A stretch of 64,000 nt of DNA from Terrimonas rubra (GCF_042686025.1 NZ_JBHUOZ010000003.1:1736001-1800000), one strand, 5' to 3'; shown: positions 1 to 6,636, counted from the first letter of the stretch. A program made the numbers and translations. Notes: generated by a model not told the origin, from the letters alone.

Positions 1-42
1 GCCGCCGGGCTTCTTTTTGAACATGTTCTTAAACCATCCCAT
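1..42 (-). CDS. Prophage protein, N-terminal fragment cut by window edge
   Basis: An ATG at 42-40 opens a leftward frame that remains open to the window edge (MGWFKNMFKKKPGG). It lies 12 bases downstream of the 62-residue gene in the same direction, continuing the packed prophage operon. The first residues are basic and aromatic, resembling a short cytoplasmic tail or membrane-interacting peptide. Too little is visible for a function. Confidence 0.4.
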   Translation of the reverse strand, partial: MGWFKNMFKKKPGG

Positions 43-54
43 AAATAGATGTTT

Positions 55-243
55 TTATTTGCCGCCTTCCCAATGACTAAGACCATCTTTTATCTTATCA
101 ATGATCTGATGACCGGTACTTGTCCAATTACCTGCATCATCCCTGTGAGGGATAAAGCCAACAATTGGAATTGTAGCCCTTAAAAGATTGCCTAACCAAG
201 TACCACCGGCTTTGCTTTTAAATAAGCCCCATAAAAAAGCCAT
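55..243 (-). CDS. Small prophage protein, 62 aa, unknown function
   Basis: Sixty-two residues with an N-terminal hydrophobic and Gly-rich half (MAFLWGLFKSKAGGTWLGNL, then IPIVGFIP) and a polar tail ending in WEGGK. The first half could lie in or on a membrane, as expected for minor virion proteins of lipid-containing phages. It follows the putative capsid gene by 47 bases, in the same leftward operon. No family recognised. Confidence 0.5.
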   Translation of the reverse strand: MAFLWGLFKSKAGGTWLGNLLRATIPIVGFIPHRDDAGNWTSTGHQIIDKIKDGLSHWEGGK

Positions 244-290
244 AAAGTAAAATTTAAGGTATAAAATAGGGGGGCAGTCCCCCCCATTAC

Positions 291-1241
291 TTAGGCCTTG
301 GGTAAAGCGGCCATATTTTCGCCCATATGCTTTTGCTGGCGTTGTAAAGCCTTCAACATTTGCTCCTGAGTTCCTTTGAAATAGCGATAAACAACGTAGT
401 TCTGACTTACGTTATTATTGGAGCCGTTGAAGGAAATATCTAACCGGGCATTACTGAGGTCGGTATGGTCATTTTCACCGTTATAAATAATAAAGCTTTG
501 CGGGTACATATCCAGTAAACGGAATACACTTTGTGTTGGCGGAACGGCACCATAACGTGCAGGGCGGTGATTAGGGAAATTAAGGTTACGCCTTGTAACC
601 AGTTTGTTAAAGGTTAACTGCTGGTCGTATTTATCACTTGTAATGGCAAGTGTGTTAACTACCTGTTCATACAGGTTATCTTTGTCAAAATTCAGCAACA
701 TAACCTTAGTAACGTTATTACCCAGGTTAAAAGATTCACTGGTAGTATTGGCAGTAACAACCTGTGCTTTTGTATAAAATAGGGCAGCTTCGTAATCAAC
801 ACAAGGATTGAAATCGAAGTCAACAAAACTTTCAGAAGAGTTAACAGCCGCACCAAACATATTTAATGCAGGCGTTACTTCACACGTAAGCTCATCACCG
901 GGATTTAAACGAACAGTACCGAATTGTAAAGTAGCAAAACGCAATTTGTTTGCTTTTATACCAGCAGATGCAATAGCCAGGTCTTCACCATTGATTAGTT
1001 CGTTTAATCCGTTTTCTAATGCGTTAAACGTACCCAACAGGCGGAAATTATCGTTTAACAGGTATTCAGTAGCACCGTTACGTTTCAGAATTACTTTAAC
1101 CTGTAATTGTTCAGGCTTAAAATCTGATACGGATAATGCAGTATTTGCAGCCGCAGCAATCATATTAACTGCAATAGTAACGCTGTTATATGTGCCGGCT
1201 GTCCTGGTATCTTGTCTTGATTCACCAACTTTTACTAACAT
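291..1241 (-). CDS. Putative major capsid protein (double jelly roll type)
   Basis: A 316-residue protein with no signal peptide or membrane helix and almost wholly alternating beta-type sequence. Two halves look alike in layout: residues about 20-150 contain strands such as LQVKVILKRNG, KLRFATLQFGTV and GDELTCEVTP; residues about 160-300 contain VTKVMLLNFDKDN, SFIIYNGE, ARLDISFNGS and NYVVYRYF. Length and the two-part beta layout fit double-jelly-roll capsid proteins (about 270-330 residues in PM2 and FLiP). It is the largest gene of an operon otherwise made of virion-like mini-proteins. No motif proves this; structure prediction would decide. A tail-fibre-like or adhesin beta protein is the alternative. 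Confidence 0.55.
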   Translation of the reverse strand: MLVKVGESRQDTRTAGTYNSVTIAVNMIAAAANTALSVSDFKPEQLQVKVILKRNGATEYLLNDNFRLLGTFNALENGLNELINGEDLAIASAGIKANKLRFATLQFGTVRLNPGDELTCEVTPALNMFGAAVNSSESFVDFDFNPCVDYEAALFYTKAQVVTANTTSESFNLGNNVTKVMLLNFDKDNLYEQVVNTLAITSDKYDQQLTFNKLVTRRNLNFPNHRPARYGAVPPTQSVFRLLDMYPQSFIIYNGENDHTDLSNARLDISFNGSNNNVSQNYVVYRYFKGTQEQMLKALQRQQKHMGENMAALPKA

Positions 1242-1253
1242 GTAATAGGGGTT

Positions 1254-1337
1254 TTATTTTGTGAAAAATTTATTTACTAACAGGTAGGTAACTACCCCCG
1301 CAATTGCGGTAACTAAAATTTGAGTGACGTATTTCAT
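1254..1337 (-). CDS. 27-aa single-helix membrane peptide
   Basis: ATG at 1337-1335, TAA at 1256-1254. The product MKYVTQILVTAIAGVVTYLL plus VNKFFTK is one hydrophobic helix with a short basic tail, an arrangement common among minor membrane proteins of lipid-containing phages. Its start codon overlaps the stop of the 29-residue gene upstream (TAATG), which suggests translational coupling. The same arrangement of start, stop and charge in two adjacent frames argues against chance. Confidence 0.55.
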   Translation of the reverse strand: MKYVTQILVTAIAGVVTYLLVNKFFTK

Positions 1338-1426
1338 TACGCTGGTTTTTTAAACAAGGCTAAAAGCTTGTCTTTAAATAAAAAAGCTATCGCGACGATA
1401 GCAATAATTGGCCAAAGATTTTTCAT
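1337..1426 (-). CDS. 29-aa single-helix membrane peptide
   Basis: ATG at 1426-1424, TAA at 1339-1337. The peptide begins MKNLWPIIAIVAIAFLF and ends in a basic stretch (FKDKLLALFKKPA), so it has one membrane helix with N-terminus probably outside the cytoplasmic face and a positive tail. It starts two bases after the stop of the Arg-rich gene and its stop overlaps the next ATG, so the three genes form a coupled string. Function unknown; a virion membrane component is inferred from context. Confidence 0.55.
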   Translation of the reverse strand: MKNLWPIIAIVAIAFLFKDKLLALFKKPA

Positions 1427-1428
1427 GT

Positions 1429-1629
1429 TTACTTTTTAAAAAGTCCGGTAATTTTTGTACGTATGGAAGGAACCATAAAAAGAATACCAGCAAGTAAAAC
1501 AAGTGGTAAACCTAAAATCCGCATATTAAAGATGCGGGATAAAGAAAACCCACGAGAACGAAATCTGCGTGAAAAGCGAGGGCGGCTAAAGCGAAAACGA
1601 CGAGGTCGTCTGTAACGTCCACGAGCCAT
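1429..1629 (-). CDS. Arg-rich, membrane-anchored DNA-condensing virion protein (putative)
   Basis: Sixty-six residues. The first 32 are almost all Arg, Phe, Ser, Pro and Gly (starts MARGRYRRPRRFRFSRPRFS), followed by a hydrophobic helix (residues about 38-55, LGLPLVLLAGILFMVPSI) and a basic tail. A strongly cationic segment joined to a membrane helix is what one expects of a protein tethering packaged genome to an internal membrane, as in PM2-type virions. Start is preceded by an A-rich stretch (CCCAAAAAAAC) rather than a classic GA-rich site, usual in Bacteroidota. Confidence 0.6.
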   Translation of the reverse strand: MARGRYRRPRRFRFSRPRFSRRFRSRGFSLSRIFNMRILGLPLVLLAGILFMVPSIRTKITGLFKK

Positions 1630-1653
1630 AATGATATGTTTTTTTGGGTGATA

Positions 1654-1703
1654 ACTGCGGTTAACCGCAGTGTTTGGCGTATGTTATAGACTTACGCCGA
1701 AAA
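1654..1703. repeat. Perfect 18-bp palindrome plus adjacent imperfect inverted repeat
   Basis: ACTGCGGTTAACCGCAGT at 1654-1671 is a perfect palindrome lying just upstream of the Arg-rich gene. Immediately to the right, TTTGGCGTA and TACGCCGAAA form a second, nearly perfect inverted repeat with an 11-base loop. The pair sits in the largest non-coding gap of the prophage block (1630-1709). It could be an operator, a processing or attenuation hairpin, or a replication or packaging signal of a single-stranded genome; the sequence alone does not distinguish these. Confidence 0.5.
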
Positions 1704-1709
1704 TAGGGG

Positions 1710-1952
1710 TTAAGGGTGAGCATTAATATAAGCCCAGGTTAAGTTGCGATACAACTCATCAATTGTAATTCCCTTTTTAGTGGCAATTAAGAGCATTTCC
1801 TTGTCAGCTTCGCCGTCAATGTGAAATGTCCTTACAACCCTTTCTTTTGCCGGAATTACGGTTCTTTTGATCTTATGGGCACCAAGGGTCACGACTTTGT
1901 AATTAGTGCCAAATTCGATTTGTTCATCAACTGTGGTAAGAATGTGTGACAT
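1710..1952 (-). CDS. Prophage protein, 80 aa, unknown function
   Basis: A soluble 80-residue protein (begins MSHILTTVDEQIEFGTNYKV) with mixed beta then alpha character; the C-terminal part LLIATKKGITIDELYRNLTW looks like a short helix-turn-helix-like or ribbon-helix tail. It could be a small DNA-binding or assembly factor but no family is recognised. It precedes the palindromic gap and the Arg-rich gene in the same leftward operon. Confidence 0.5.
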   Translation of the reverse strand: MSHILTTVDEQIEFGTNYKVVTLGAHKIKRTVIPAKERVVRTFHIDGEADKEMLLIATKKGITIDELYRNLTWAYINAHP

Positions 1953-1979
1953 AGAGTAATTGTGTTTAAGGGGTAAAGA

Positions 1980-2150
1980 TTAATGGTAGATATAACGGAA
2001 ACCTAAAAAAACTGAGGGCCAGCCTTTAGAAAAGATAGGAATAGACTGAACATTAGCTAAACGTTCAGCACGTAACCGTCCTATAGTCTTACGACGATTA
2101 TTTTTTACTAATCTATAAGGCGTTGGGTGTAACTTATTATCTACTGACAT
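1980..2150 (-). CDS. Basic 56-aa prophage protein
   Basis: ATG at 2150-2148 and TAA at 1982-1980. The product is soluble and very basic in its middle (VKNNRRKTIGRLRAERLANV) with an aromatic C-terminus (SVFLGFRYIYH). Charge suggests nucleic acid or membrane-surface binding. It fills an otherwise empty slot between two same-direction genes, which supports its being real. No family recognised. Confidence 0.5.
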   Translation of the reverse strand: MSVDNKLHPTPYRLVKNNRRKTIGRLRAERLANVQSIPIFSKGWPSVFLGFRYIYH

Positions 2151-2186
2151 AAATGTGATTTTTAAAATGAACGGTTTTTCATAGGG

Positions 2187-2387
2187 TTAAGGGTTTGGCT
2201 TGTCTTTCTTGAGATATTTTACTTCGAGGAACTTCAAAAGAAACTGACCGCCGACAGAAATTGCGGCGGCCAGTAGTAAGTTGCCAGCGTTTGAAAAAAT
2301 AGCACCGAAAGTCAGAGTACCGAAGCCTGCTTCGAGGTTATCGGGAGTTTTCCAACTGCCGAATATCTTTGAGAGGTAACTCATCAT
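2187..2387 (-). CDS. Small membrane protein, 66 aa (prophage)
   Basis: Begins MMSYLSKIFGSWKTPDNLEA; residues about 24-52 are hydrophobic and Gly/Ala-rich (FGAIFSNAGNLLLAAAISVG), followed by a Lys-rich tail (KYLKKDKPNP). One or two membrane helices; holin or virion membrane protein are both possible. The start overlaps the end of the upstream 95-residue gene by about 50 bases in another frame, so the two are probably translationally linked. Confidence 0.5.
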   Translation of the reverse strand: MMSYLSKIFGSWKTPDNLEAGFGTLTFGAIFSNAGNLLLAAAISVGGQFLLKFLEVKYLKKDKPNP

Positions 2388-2625
2388 GAATTATTATATG
2401 TTGTTCCTTTAACCGGTCGTAAAGTCTAACTACAAGTTTTTGAGTATTAGCAAGTTGTGCAATACGAGAGGTTTTTTTTGGAGGGTCTGAAAAATGAAGC
2501 GGAGGAGTTTCAAGCCATTTTATCATTTGCTCAATACGTTGATTAGCAATAACTAAGGATTTTAAAATGTGCTTTTCCTGCGCCCGTGTAAAACGGTAGT
2601 TTGTTGGTTTTTTTGTGTAACCCAT
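2338..2625 (-). CDS. First gene of the visible prophage operon, 95 aa, helical
   Basis: A soluble, charged, mostly helical protein (MGYTKKPTNYRFTRAQEKHI at the start, then TQKLVVRLYDRLKEQHIII). It is the rightmost gene of the leftward run, so its promoter must lie between it and the dif-like site at 2750-2777. A regulator or DNA-binding role is possible but nothing diagnostic is visible. Confidence 0.5.
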   Translation of the reverse strand: MGYTKKPTNYRFTRAQEKHILKSLVIANQRIEQMIKWLETPPLHFSDPPKKTSRIAQLANTQKLVVRLYDRLKEQHIIIHDELPLKDIRQLENSR

Positions 2626-2749
2626 TGTAAATGATTTAATTGTAAATACATATAAAATTTTTCAATTATACAATGATTAGCATCATATGTAGAAAAAAGT
2701 CCATATTTCAAAGAACTGTCTTTCAATGAGTTACCTTAAACCAAATCAA

Positions 2750-2777
2750 CTTTCCTATAATTTATATTATGTTAAGT
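2750..2777 (+). other. dif: dif-like XerCD recombination site (prophage junction)
   Basis: Aligned with the E. coli dif site, the right (XerD-side) arm is TTATGTTAAGT against TTATGTTAAAT (10 of 11), the central six are TTTATA against TGTATA, and the left arm is CTTTCCTATAA against GGTGCGCATAA (6 of 11), 21 of 28 overall. The more conserved arm is the XerD arm, as expected across phyla. It lies exactly where phage-like mini-genes stop and chromosomal genes begin. A second copy at the left prophage end, beyond the window, is predicted. Confidence 0.6.
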
Positions 2778-2937
2778 AAATAAAACAACAATACCTATCT
2801 ATAACCCATCCACCAACTTACCATCATCCCCGCTCATATCACAGCCCTCAATTCATCATTCATCATTCAAACATTCATCATTCAAGCCCCTATCCAGTTC
2901 CTCAAAAAACTTTTCCGTCTCACAAATTAAAACCACG
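2778..2937. other. Non-coding junction region with CATTCATCATT short repeats
   Basis: Between the dif-like site and the GntR promoter there is no credible gene. The stretch 2850-2887 contains four imperfect copies of ATTCATCATTCA or shorter forms. Similar AT-rich tandem words recur in other intergenic gaps of this window and appear to be a genome-wide low-complexity repeat. Confidence 0.5.
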
Positions 2938-2967
2938 TAGCTTTGTCAAACATCTGATGATATGATG
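2938..2967 (+). promoter_or_regulatory. GntR promoter with operator
   Basis: TAGCTTTG at 2938-2945 fits the Bacteroidota -7 element TAnnTTTG. Directly downstream, 2951-2967 reads CATCTG-N5-ATGATG, a degenerate copy of the perfect inverted repeat found before the MFS gene. Shared skeleton of the two sites: AACATC, one base, GATGA, two bases, TGATG. The position over the transcription start implies autorepression by the FadR-type protein encoded next. Confidence 0.6.
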
Positions 2968-2978
2968 TATTAGCGTTT

Positions 2979-3632
2979 ATGGAAATTATTCAACGAAAAT
3001 CCCTGGCCCAGGAAGTAGCCGATACTTTAAAACACCGCATTAAAAGCGGCGTACTGGCCATTGACAGTAAACTGCCTACTGAGCCCGAGCTGATGGAGAA
3101 GTTCGGTGTGGGTCGATCTACCATCCGCGAAGCCATTAAAAACCTGGCCCAAAGCGGTTATGTACATGTACAGCAAGGCCTGGGCACTTTTGTTATCAGC
3201 CACAGCGGCCATGCTGCCCTGGACGAAAAAATCGGCAATGCCGATTTTGCCGAAGTATTTGAAGTCAGGCAGATCCTGGAGCTGCAGATCATTGCCAAAG
3301 CCTGCCAGCACCGCACAGCCAAACACCTGCGGGCCATGGCCAAAAATTTGAAAGAAAGACAGCGCCAGGCACAGGCCGGTGAGCTTAAACAATGTATTGA
3401 GGCCGACATTGCCTTTCATACCAATATTGCCGAAAGCTGCGGCAATACCATCCTGGCCGAGCTGTACAAAACCCTGTCCGTACATGTAACCCGTTTTTTT
3501 TCGCAAACCTATACCAATACCACGCCTTTTATCCAATCGCAACTGATACATGAACAATTGCTGCAGCATATCGAGGCCCAAAACCCCGATAAAGCCCTGC
3601 AGGCCGCGAAAAAGATCATCGGCGCCTTATAA
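2979..3632 (+). CDS. FadR-family GntR transcriptional regulator
   Basis: 217 residues. Residues about 5-72 are a winged helix typical of GntR (SKLPTEPELMEKFGVGRSTI followed by REAI, and the wing GLGTFV). Residues about 95-215 are an all-helical FCD ligand-binding domain with conserved Arg and His (EVFEVRQILE, DIAFHTNIAE). It probably senses a small acid and represses itself and the exporter 45 bases downstream, because both genes carry the same CATCAG/CTGATG-type operator. The ligand cannot be inferred. Confidence 0.9.
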   Translation: MEIIQRKSLAQEVADTLKHRIKSGVLAIDSKLPTEPELMEKFGVGRSTIREAIKNLAQSGYVHVQQGLGTFVISHSGHAALDEKIGNADFAEVFEVRQILELQIIAKACQHRTAKHLRAMAKNLKERQRQAQAGELKQCIEADIAFHTNIAESCGNTILAELYKTLSVHVTRFFSQTYTNTTPFIQSQLIHEQLLQHIEAQNPDKALQAAKKIIGAL

Positions 3633-3647
3633 TTTTTTTGATCAAAA

Positions 3648-3664
3648 CATCAGATGACCTGATG
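3648..3664 (+). promoter_or_regulatory. GntR operator before the MFS gene
   Basis: CATCAG-ATGAC-CTGATG is a perfect 6+6 inverted repeat with a 5-base spacer, 13 bases before the MFS start codon. It matches the site upstream of the regulator gene at 11 of 12 core positions counted outside the spacer and centre-variable bases, so both genes are probably controlled by the same FadR-type repressor. Confidence 0.6.
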
Positions 3665-3677
3665 AATAAATAGTATT

Positions 3678-4892
3678 ATGAAGACAACAACAAGCACCCT
3701 CACCAGCCAGCAAACAGTATATCCCATTCTGTTTGCCATTAGCTTTTCGCATTTGCTTAACGACCTTATACAATCTGTTATACCGGCTGTATACCCCCTG
3801 TTAAAAGATAATTATGCGCTCACTTTTACCCAGATCGGCATCATTACCCTGGTATTCCAGTTAACGGCCTCCATACTGCAACCCTTTGTAGGCCTGTATA
3901 CCGATAAAAAACCCAATCCCCGTTCACTGGCCATTGGCATGACCCTCTCCTTTGCAGGCCTACTGTGCATCGCCTTTGCTTCTAATTTTTATTATATCCT
4001 GGCTTCGGTAAGTTTAATCGGCATGGGCTCTTCCATCTTTCACCCCGAGGCATCAAGGGTGGCCCACCTGGCATCGGGTGGTAAAAAAGGACTGGCCCAG
4101 TCCATCTTCCAGGTGGGCGGCAATGCGGGCAGCTCGGCCGGGCCATTATTGGCGGCTTTAGTGGTTATTCCCTTCGGGCAACATTATATCAGCTGGTTTG
4201 GCCTGCTGGCCATTGCCGGCATCATACTGTTAACCTGGGTAGGCAAATGGTACCAGCAAAATTTACAGCTGCGTACCATTACCCCAAAAGTAGCAACCGG
4301 TGCCGCCACTCCCCCGATCCCTAAAAAAAGGGTAGTGATCTCCATTGTTATTTTACTGGTGCTTATTTTTTCCAAGTATTTCTATATGGCCTCCATGACC
4401 AGTTATTTCACTTTTTACCTCATTGATAAGTTTCATGTAACCGTACAGCAATCACAAGTATACCTCTTTACCTTTCTGGCGGCAGTGGCAGCGGGTACCA
4501 TCCTGGGTGGTCCCTTAGGTGATCGTTATGGTCGTAAGCTTATTATCTGGGTATCAATTTTAGGCGCAGCGCCTTTTACCCTCTTATTACCGCACATGAA
4601 TTTATTCGGCACCGTGGTACTGGCCGTTATCATCGGGGTTATCATTGCCTCGGCCTTCTCGGCCATACTGGTATATGCCACCGATCTTATTCCGGGTAAA
4701 GTAGGACTCGTAGCAGGCCTGTTCTTTGGTTTTGCTTTTGGTATGGGAGGTATCGGCTCGGCGGTACTGGGCTGGCTGGCCGATAGAACGAGCATCGCTT
4801 ATGTATTTTCCATCTGTGCCTACCTGCCGCTTATTGGCATCATCACGGGCTTTTTACCCAATATTGAAGGCAGCAGGAAAAGAAATAAATAG
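3678..4892 (+). CDS. MFS exporter, fosmidomycin-resistance (Fsr) type
   Basis: 404 residues with twelve predicted membrane helices and no signal peptide. The family features seen are the short N-terminal tail, LLNDLIQSVIPAVYPLLK in helix 1, the loop GLYTDKKPNPR between helices 2 and 3, and GGPLGDRYGRK in the matching loop of the second half. Fsr-type proteins export small toxic organics; substrate here is unknown. Control by the adjacent GntR repressor suggests induction by a metabolite or drug. Confidence 0.85.
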   Translation: MKTTTSTLTSQQTVYPILFAISFSHLLNDLIQSVIPAVYPLLKDNYALTFTQIGIITLVFQLTASILQPFVGLYTDKKPNPRSLAIGMTLSFAGLLCIAFASNFYYILASVSLIGMGSSIFHPEASRVAHLASGGKKGLAQSIFQVGGNAGSSAGPLLAALVVIPFGQHYISWFGLLAIAGIILLTWVGKWYQQNLQLRTITPKVATGAATPPIPKKRVVISIVILLVLIFSKYFYMASMTSYFTFYLIDKFHVTVQQSQVYLFTFLAAVAAGTILGGPLGDRYGRKLIIWVSILGAAPFTLLLPHMNLFGTVVLAVIIGVIIASAFSAILVYATDLIPGKVGLVAGLFFGFAFGMGGIGSAVLGWLADRTSIAYVFSICAYLPLIGIITGFLPNIEGSRKRNK

Positions 4893-4893
4893 G

Positions 4894-5580
4894 TTATACA
4901 TATTGTTTTAGTAAATCCTGTAAGTCCGCTACCCCTTCGGTGGCGGGCTTTTCTATAAAAGTCATATTACGCTGACTGCGTACGGCCGGTATATGTTTGT
5001 CCACAATAAATTTAGGAGTGGCCAGCTCCACATAATCCAGCAAGCCTGCAGCCGGGTACACCACCAGCGATGTGCCTACTAACACAAATATATCGGCATT
5101 CATGGCCAGCGTGGCGGCGGGTTCAATCATCGGCACGGCTTCCTCAAACCAAACAATAGCGGGTCTTAACTGTGCACCATCACTTGCTCTATCGCCCAGG
5201 TTAATATCACCGCGTATATCATATACCAGTTGTTCATTAGCCACACTGCGCATCTTAAATATCTCGCCGTGTAAATGTAATACTTTGGTACTGCCGGCCC
5301 GTTCGTGCAGGTCATCAATATTCTGGGTAATAATATGTACATCAAAAAACTGCTCCAGCGCTGCTAATCCTTTATGCGCTGCATTGGGTTGGGCAGCCGC
5401 TACATCACGCCGGCGCATATTATAAAAATCAAGCACCAGCTGCGCATTCTTATGCCAGCCCCTTGGCGATGCCACTTCATACACATCATGCCCTTCCCAC
5501 AGGCCATCACTATCCCTGAAAGTTTTTAAACCACTTTCGGCGCTTACACCGGCACCGGTTAATACCACTAATTTTTTCAT
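4894..5580 (-). CDS. cobB: NAD-dependent protein deacylase (SIR2, class III)
   Basis: 228 residues. NAD-binding motifs GAGVSAESGLKTFRD (residues 9-23), TQNIDDLHERAG (85-96) and the catalytic His in HLHGE (His104) are intact. Tyr53 and Arg56 (FYNMRRR) match the Tyr-x-x-Arg pair of SIRT5/CobB that recognises succinyl and malonyl lysine, so desuccinylase activity is likely. Unusually the protein contains no cysteine at all, so the four-Cys zinc site of typical sirtuins is missing. Convergent with the MFS gene, ending one base from its stop codon. Confidence 0.9.
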   Translation of the reverse strand: MKKLVVLTGAGVSAESGLKTFRDSDGLWEGHDVYEVASPRGWHKNAQLVLDFYNMRRRDVAAAQPNAAHKGLAALEQFFDVHIITQNIDDLHERAGSTKVLHLHGEIFKMRSVANEQLVYDIRGDINLGDRASDGAQLRPAIVWFEEAVPMIEPAATLAMNADIFVLVGTSLVVYPAAGLLDYVELATPKFIVDKHIPAVRSQRNMTFIEKPATEGVADLQDLLKQYV

Positions 5581-5722
5581 GTATTATTTTTTTGGGGCTG
5601 TCAGCTGCAGTGCTATCATCAGCTGCAGTCCCCCGCCCGTCTTCAATACCCGCCTTCAAGGGCGGGCATTTACGCCTAAGCGGGGCAGCCCTTCGCCCCA
5701 TAACATTTATCAACAAAGCCGG

Positions 5723-5746
5723 AGACCTCTCCTGCGTCGAGCTGAC
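5723..5746 (-). repeat. Dispersed REP-like repeat, copy 1
   Basis: On the minus strand this 24-base word begins GTCAG, contains CTCGACGC and ends AGGAGAGGTCT. It matches 24013-24036 (plus strand) at 22 of 24 positions. Both copies lie in gaps between genes. A hairpin CCCGCC-TTCAAG-GGCGGG (5649-5666) lies 60 bases to the left. Confidence 0.6.
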
Positions 5747-5796
5747 GATGATCCATTTCGCTGATGACCATTCTCTCTTCCATTAGCACATCAGCA

Positions 5797-5836
5797 TATT
5801 ACCAAATCACCAAATTAACTAATTATCTAATTACCT
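5797..5836. repeat. AT-rich dispersed repeat, copy 1
   Basis: The stretch contains ACCAAATCACCAAATTAACT followed by AATTATCTAATTACC. Closely similar strings occur at 16003-16036 and, inverted, at 17301-17341, in each case overlapping or abutting a gene end. Low complexity; function unknown. Confidence 0.45.
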
Positions 5837-6600
5837 GATTTTCTTCTCTGTTGCATCGTCTCATACAAAATCATCCCGGTTGCCACCGATACATTCAGGC
5901 TTTCAAAATCTCCGGTCATAGGTATCTTCACCTGTTCATCGCATACTTTTAATAAGGTAGGGTGAATACCATGTTCCTCCCCGCCCATTACAATGGCTAC
6001 GGGTTCGGTAAGGTTTACCGCATCAATAGTAGTGTCGGCTGTCATTTCACTGGCCAGTACTTTAATGCCGTTCAGGTGTAACTCATCCACCGCTTTTACC
6101 AGGCTGTTTACCCGGCAAACCGGTATCTGCTCCAAAGCACCTGCCGATGTTAATACCGCATCATCACTCAAAGCCCCTACTCCCTTATCGGGTATAATAA
6201 TGCCATGTACCCCGCAGCAAAAAGCGGTACGGGCAATGCCTCCGATATTGCGGATATCGGTAATGCCATCCAGTATTAAGAACAAAGGCGTGTCGCCGTT
6301 CTCAATTACAAAGGATATCAGTTGCTGCAGTTCTATATACTGTACCCGGGCAATCTGGGCAATACAACCTTCATGACCGGTTACATTAAAACCATTCAGT
6401 TTCACCACCGGTACATAACTAATGGGTGTATTATGTTGCGCAGCCAGCTTTTTTATTTCGCCAATATCAGCACCGTTGGCCTTGGTATCTAAAAATATTT
6501 TATCTAAATGTTTGTCGGTTAACAACGCTTCTTTCACGGCCTGGCGGCCTATTACCAATGAGCTCTTCTTAGGGCGTTGCGGCGAACGGAATTTTTTCAT
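5827..6600 (-). CDS. rlmB: 23S rRNA 2'-O-ribose methyltransferase, TrmH/RlmB family
   Basis: 257 residues. Residues about 13-85 form the substrate-binding L30e-like domain (begins SSLVIGRQAVKEAL). Residues about 95-255 are the SPOUT knot domain with its three motifs: DIRNIGGIARTA, VMGGEEHGI and SLNVSVATGM. The family methylates G2251 or equivalent ribose in 23S rRNA using SAM; the exact target is not provable from sequence. Start ATG chosen because the basic N-terminus MKKFRSPQRPKKSS is typical of Bacteroidota members. Confidence 0.9.
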   Translation of the reverse strand: MKKFRSPQRPKKSSLVIGRQAVKEALLTDKHLDKIFLDTKANGADIGEIKKLAAQHNTPISYVPVVKLNGFNVTGHEGCIAQIARVQYIELQQLISFVIENGDTPLFLILDGITDIRNIGGIARTAFCCGVHGIIIPDKGVGALSDDAVLTSAGALEQIPVCRVNSLVKAVDELHLNGIKVLASEMTADTTIDAVNLTEPVAIVMGGEEHGIHPTLLKVCDEQVKIPMTGDFESLNVSVATGMILYETMQQRRKSGN

Positions 6601-6636
6601 GTCCAGTTTTTAATTGTTTGTAATACCAGGCTGGTA

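Larger units (their letters stand above)
1..2750 (-). mobile_element. Right end of a small membrane-containing (FLiP/PM2-like) prophage
   Basis: All genes here read leftward, are tightly packed, mostly under 100 codons, and include several single-helix membrane peptides, one Arg-rich membrane peptide and a 316-residue beta-rich protein. None has a housekeeping look and composition is more AT-rich than the genes to the right. This arrangement is typical of tail-less, lipid-containing phages with double-jelly-roll capsids (FLiP, corticovirus PM2). The cluster ends next to a dif-like site at 2750-2777, the target used by integrase-less elements that exploit host XerCD. The replication protein and left junction would lie outside the window, so the assignment rests on architecture and not on a hallmark enzyme. 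A degenerate genomic island of other origin is the alternative. Confidence 0.6.

Noticed and set aside
808..1245. Plus-strand ORF of 145 codons opposite the capsid gene
   Set aside because: Antisense to a better-supported gene with coherent beta protein on the minus strand; no start context and composition unlike neighbours.
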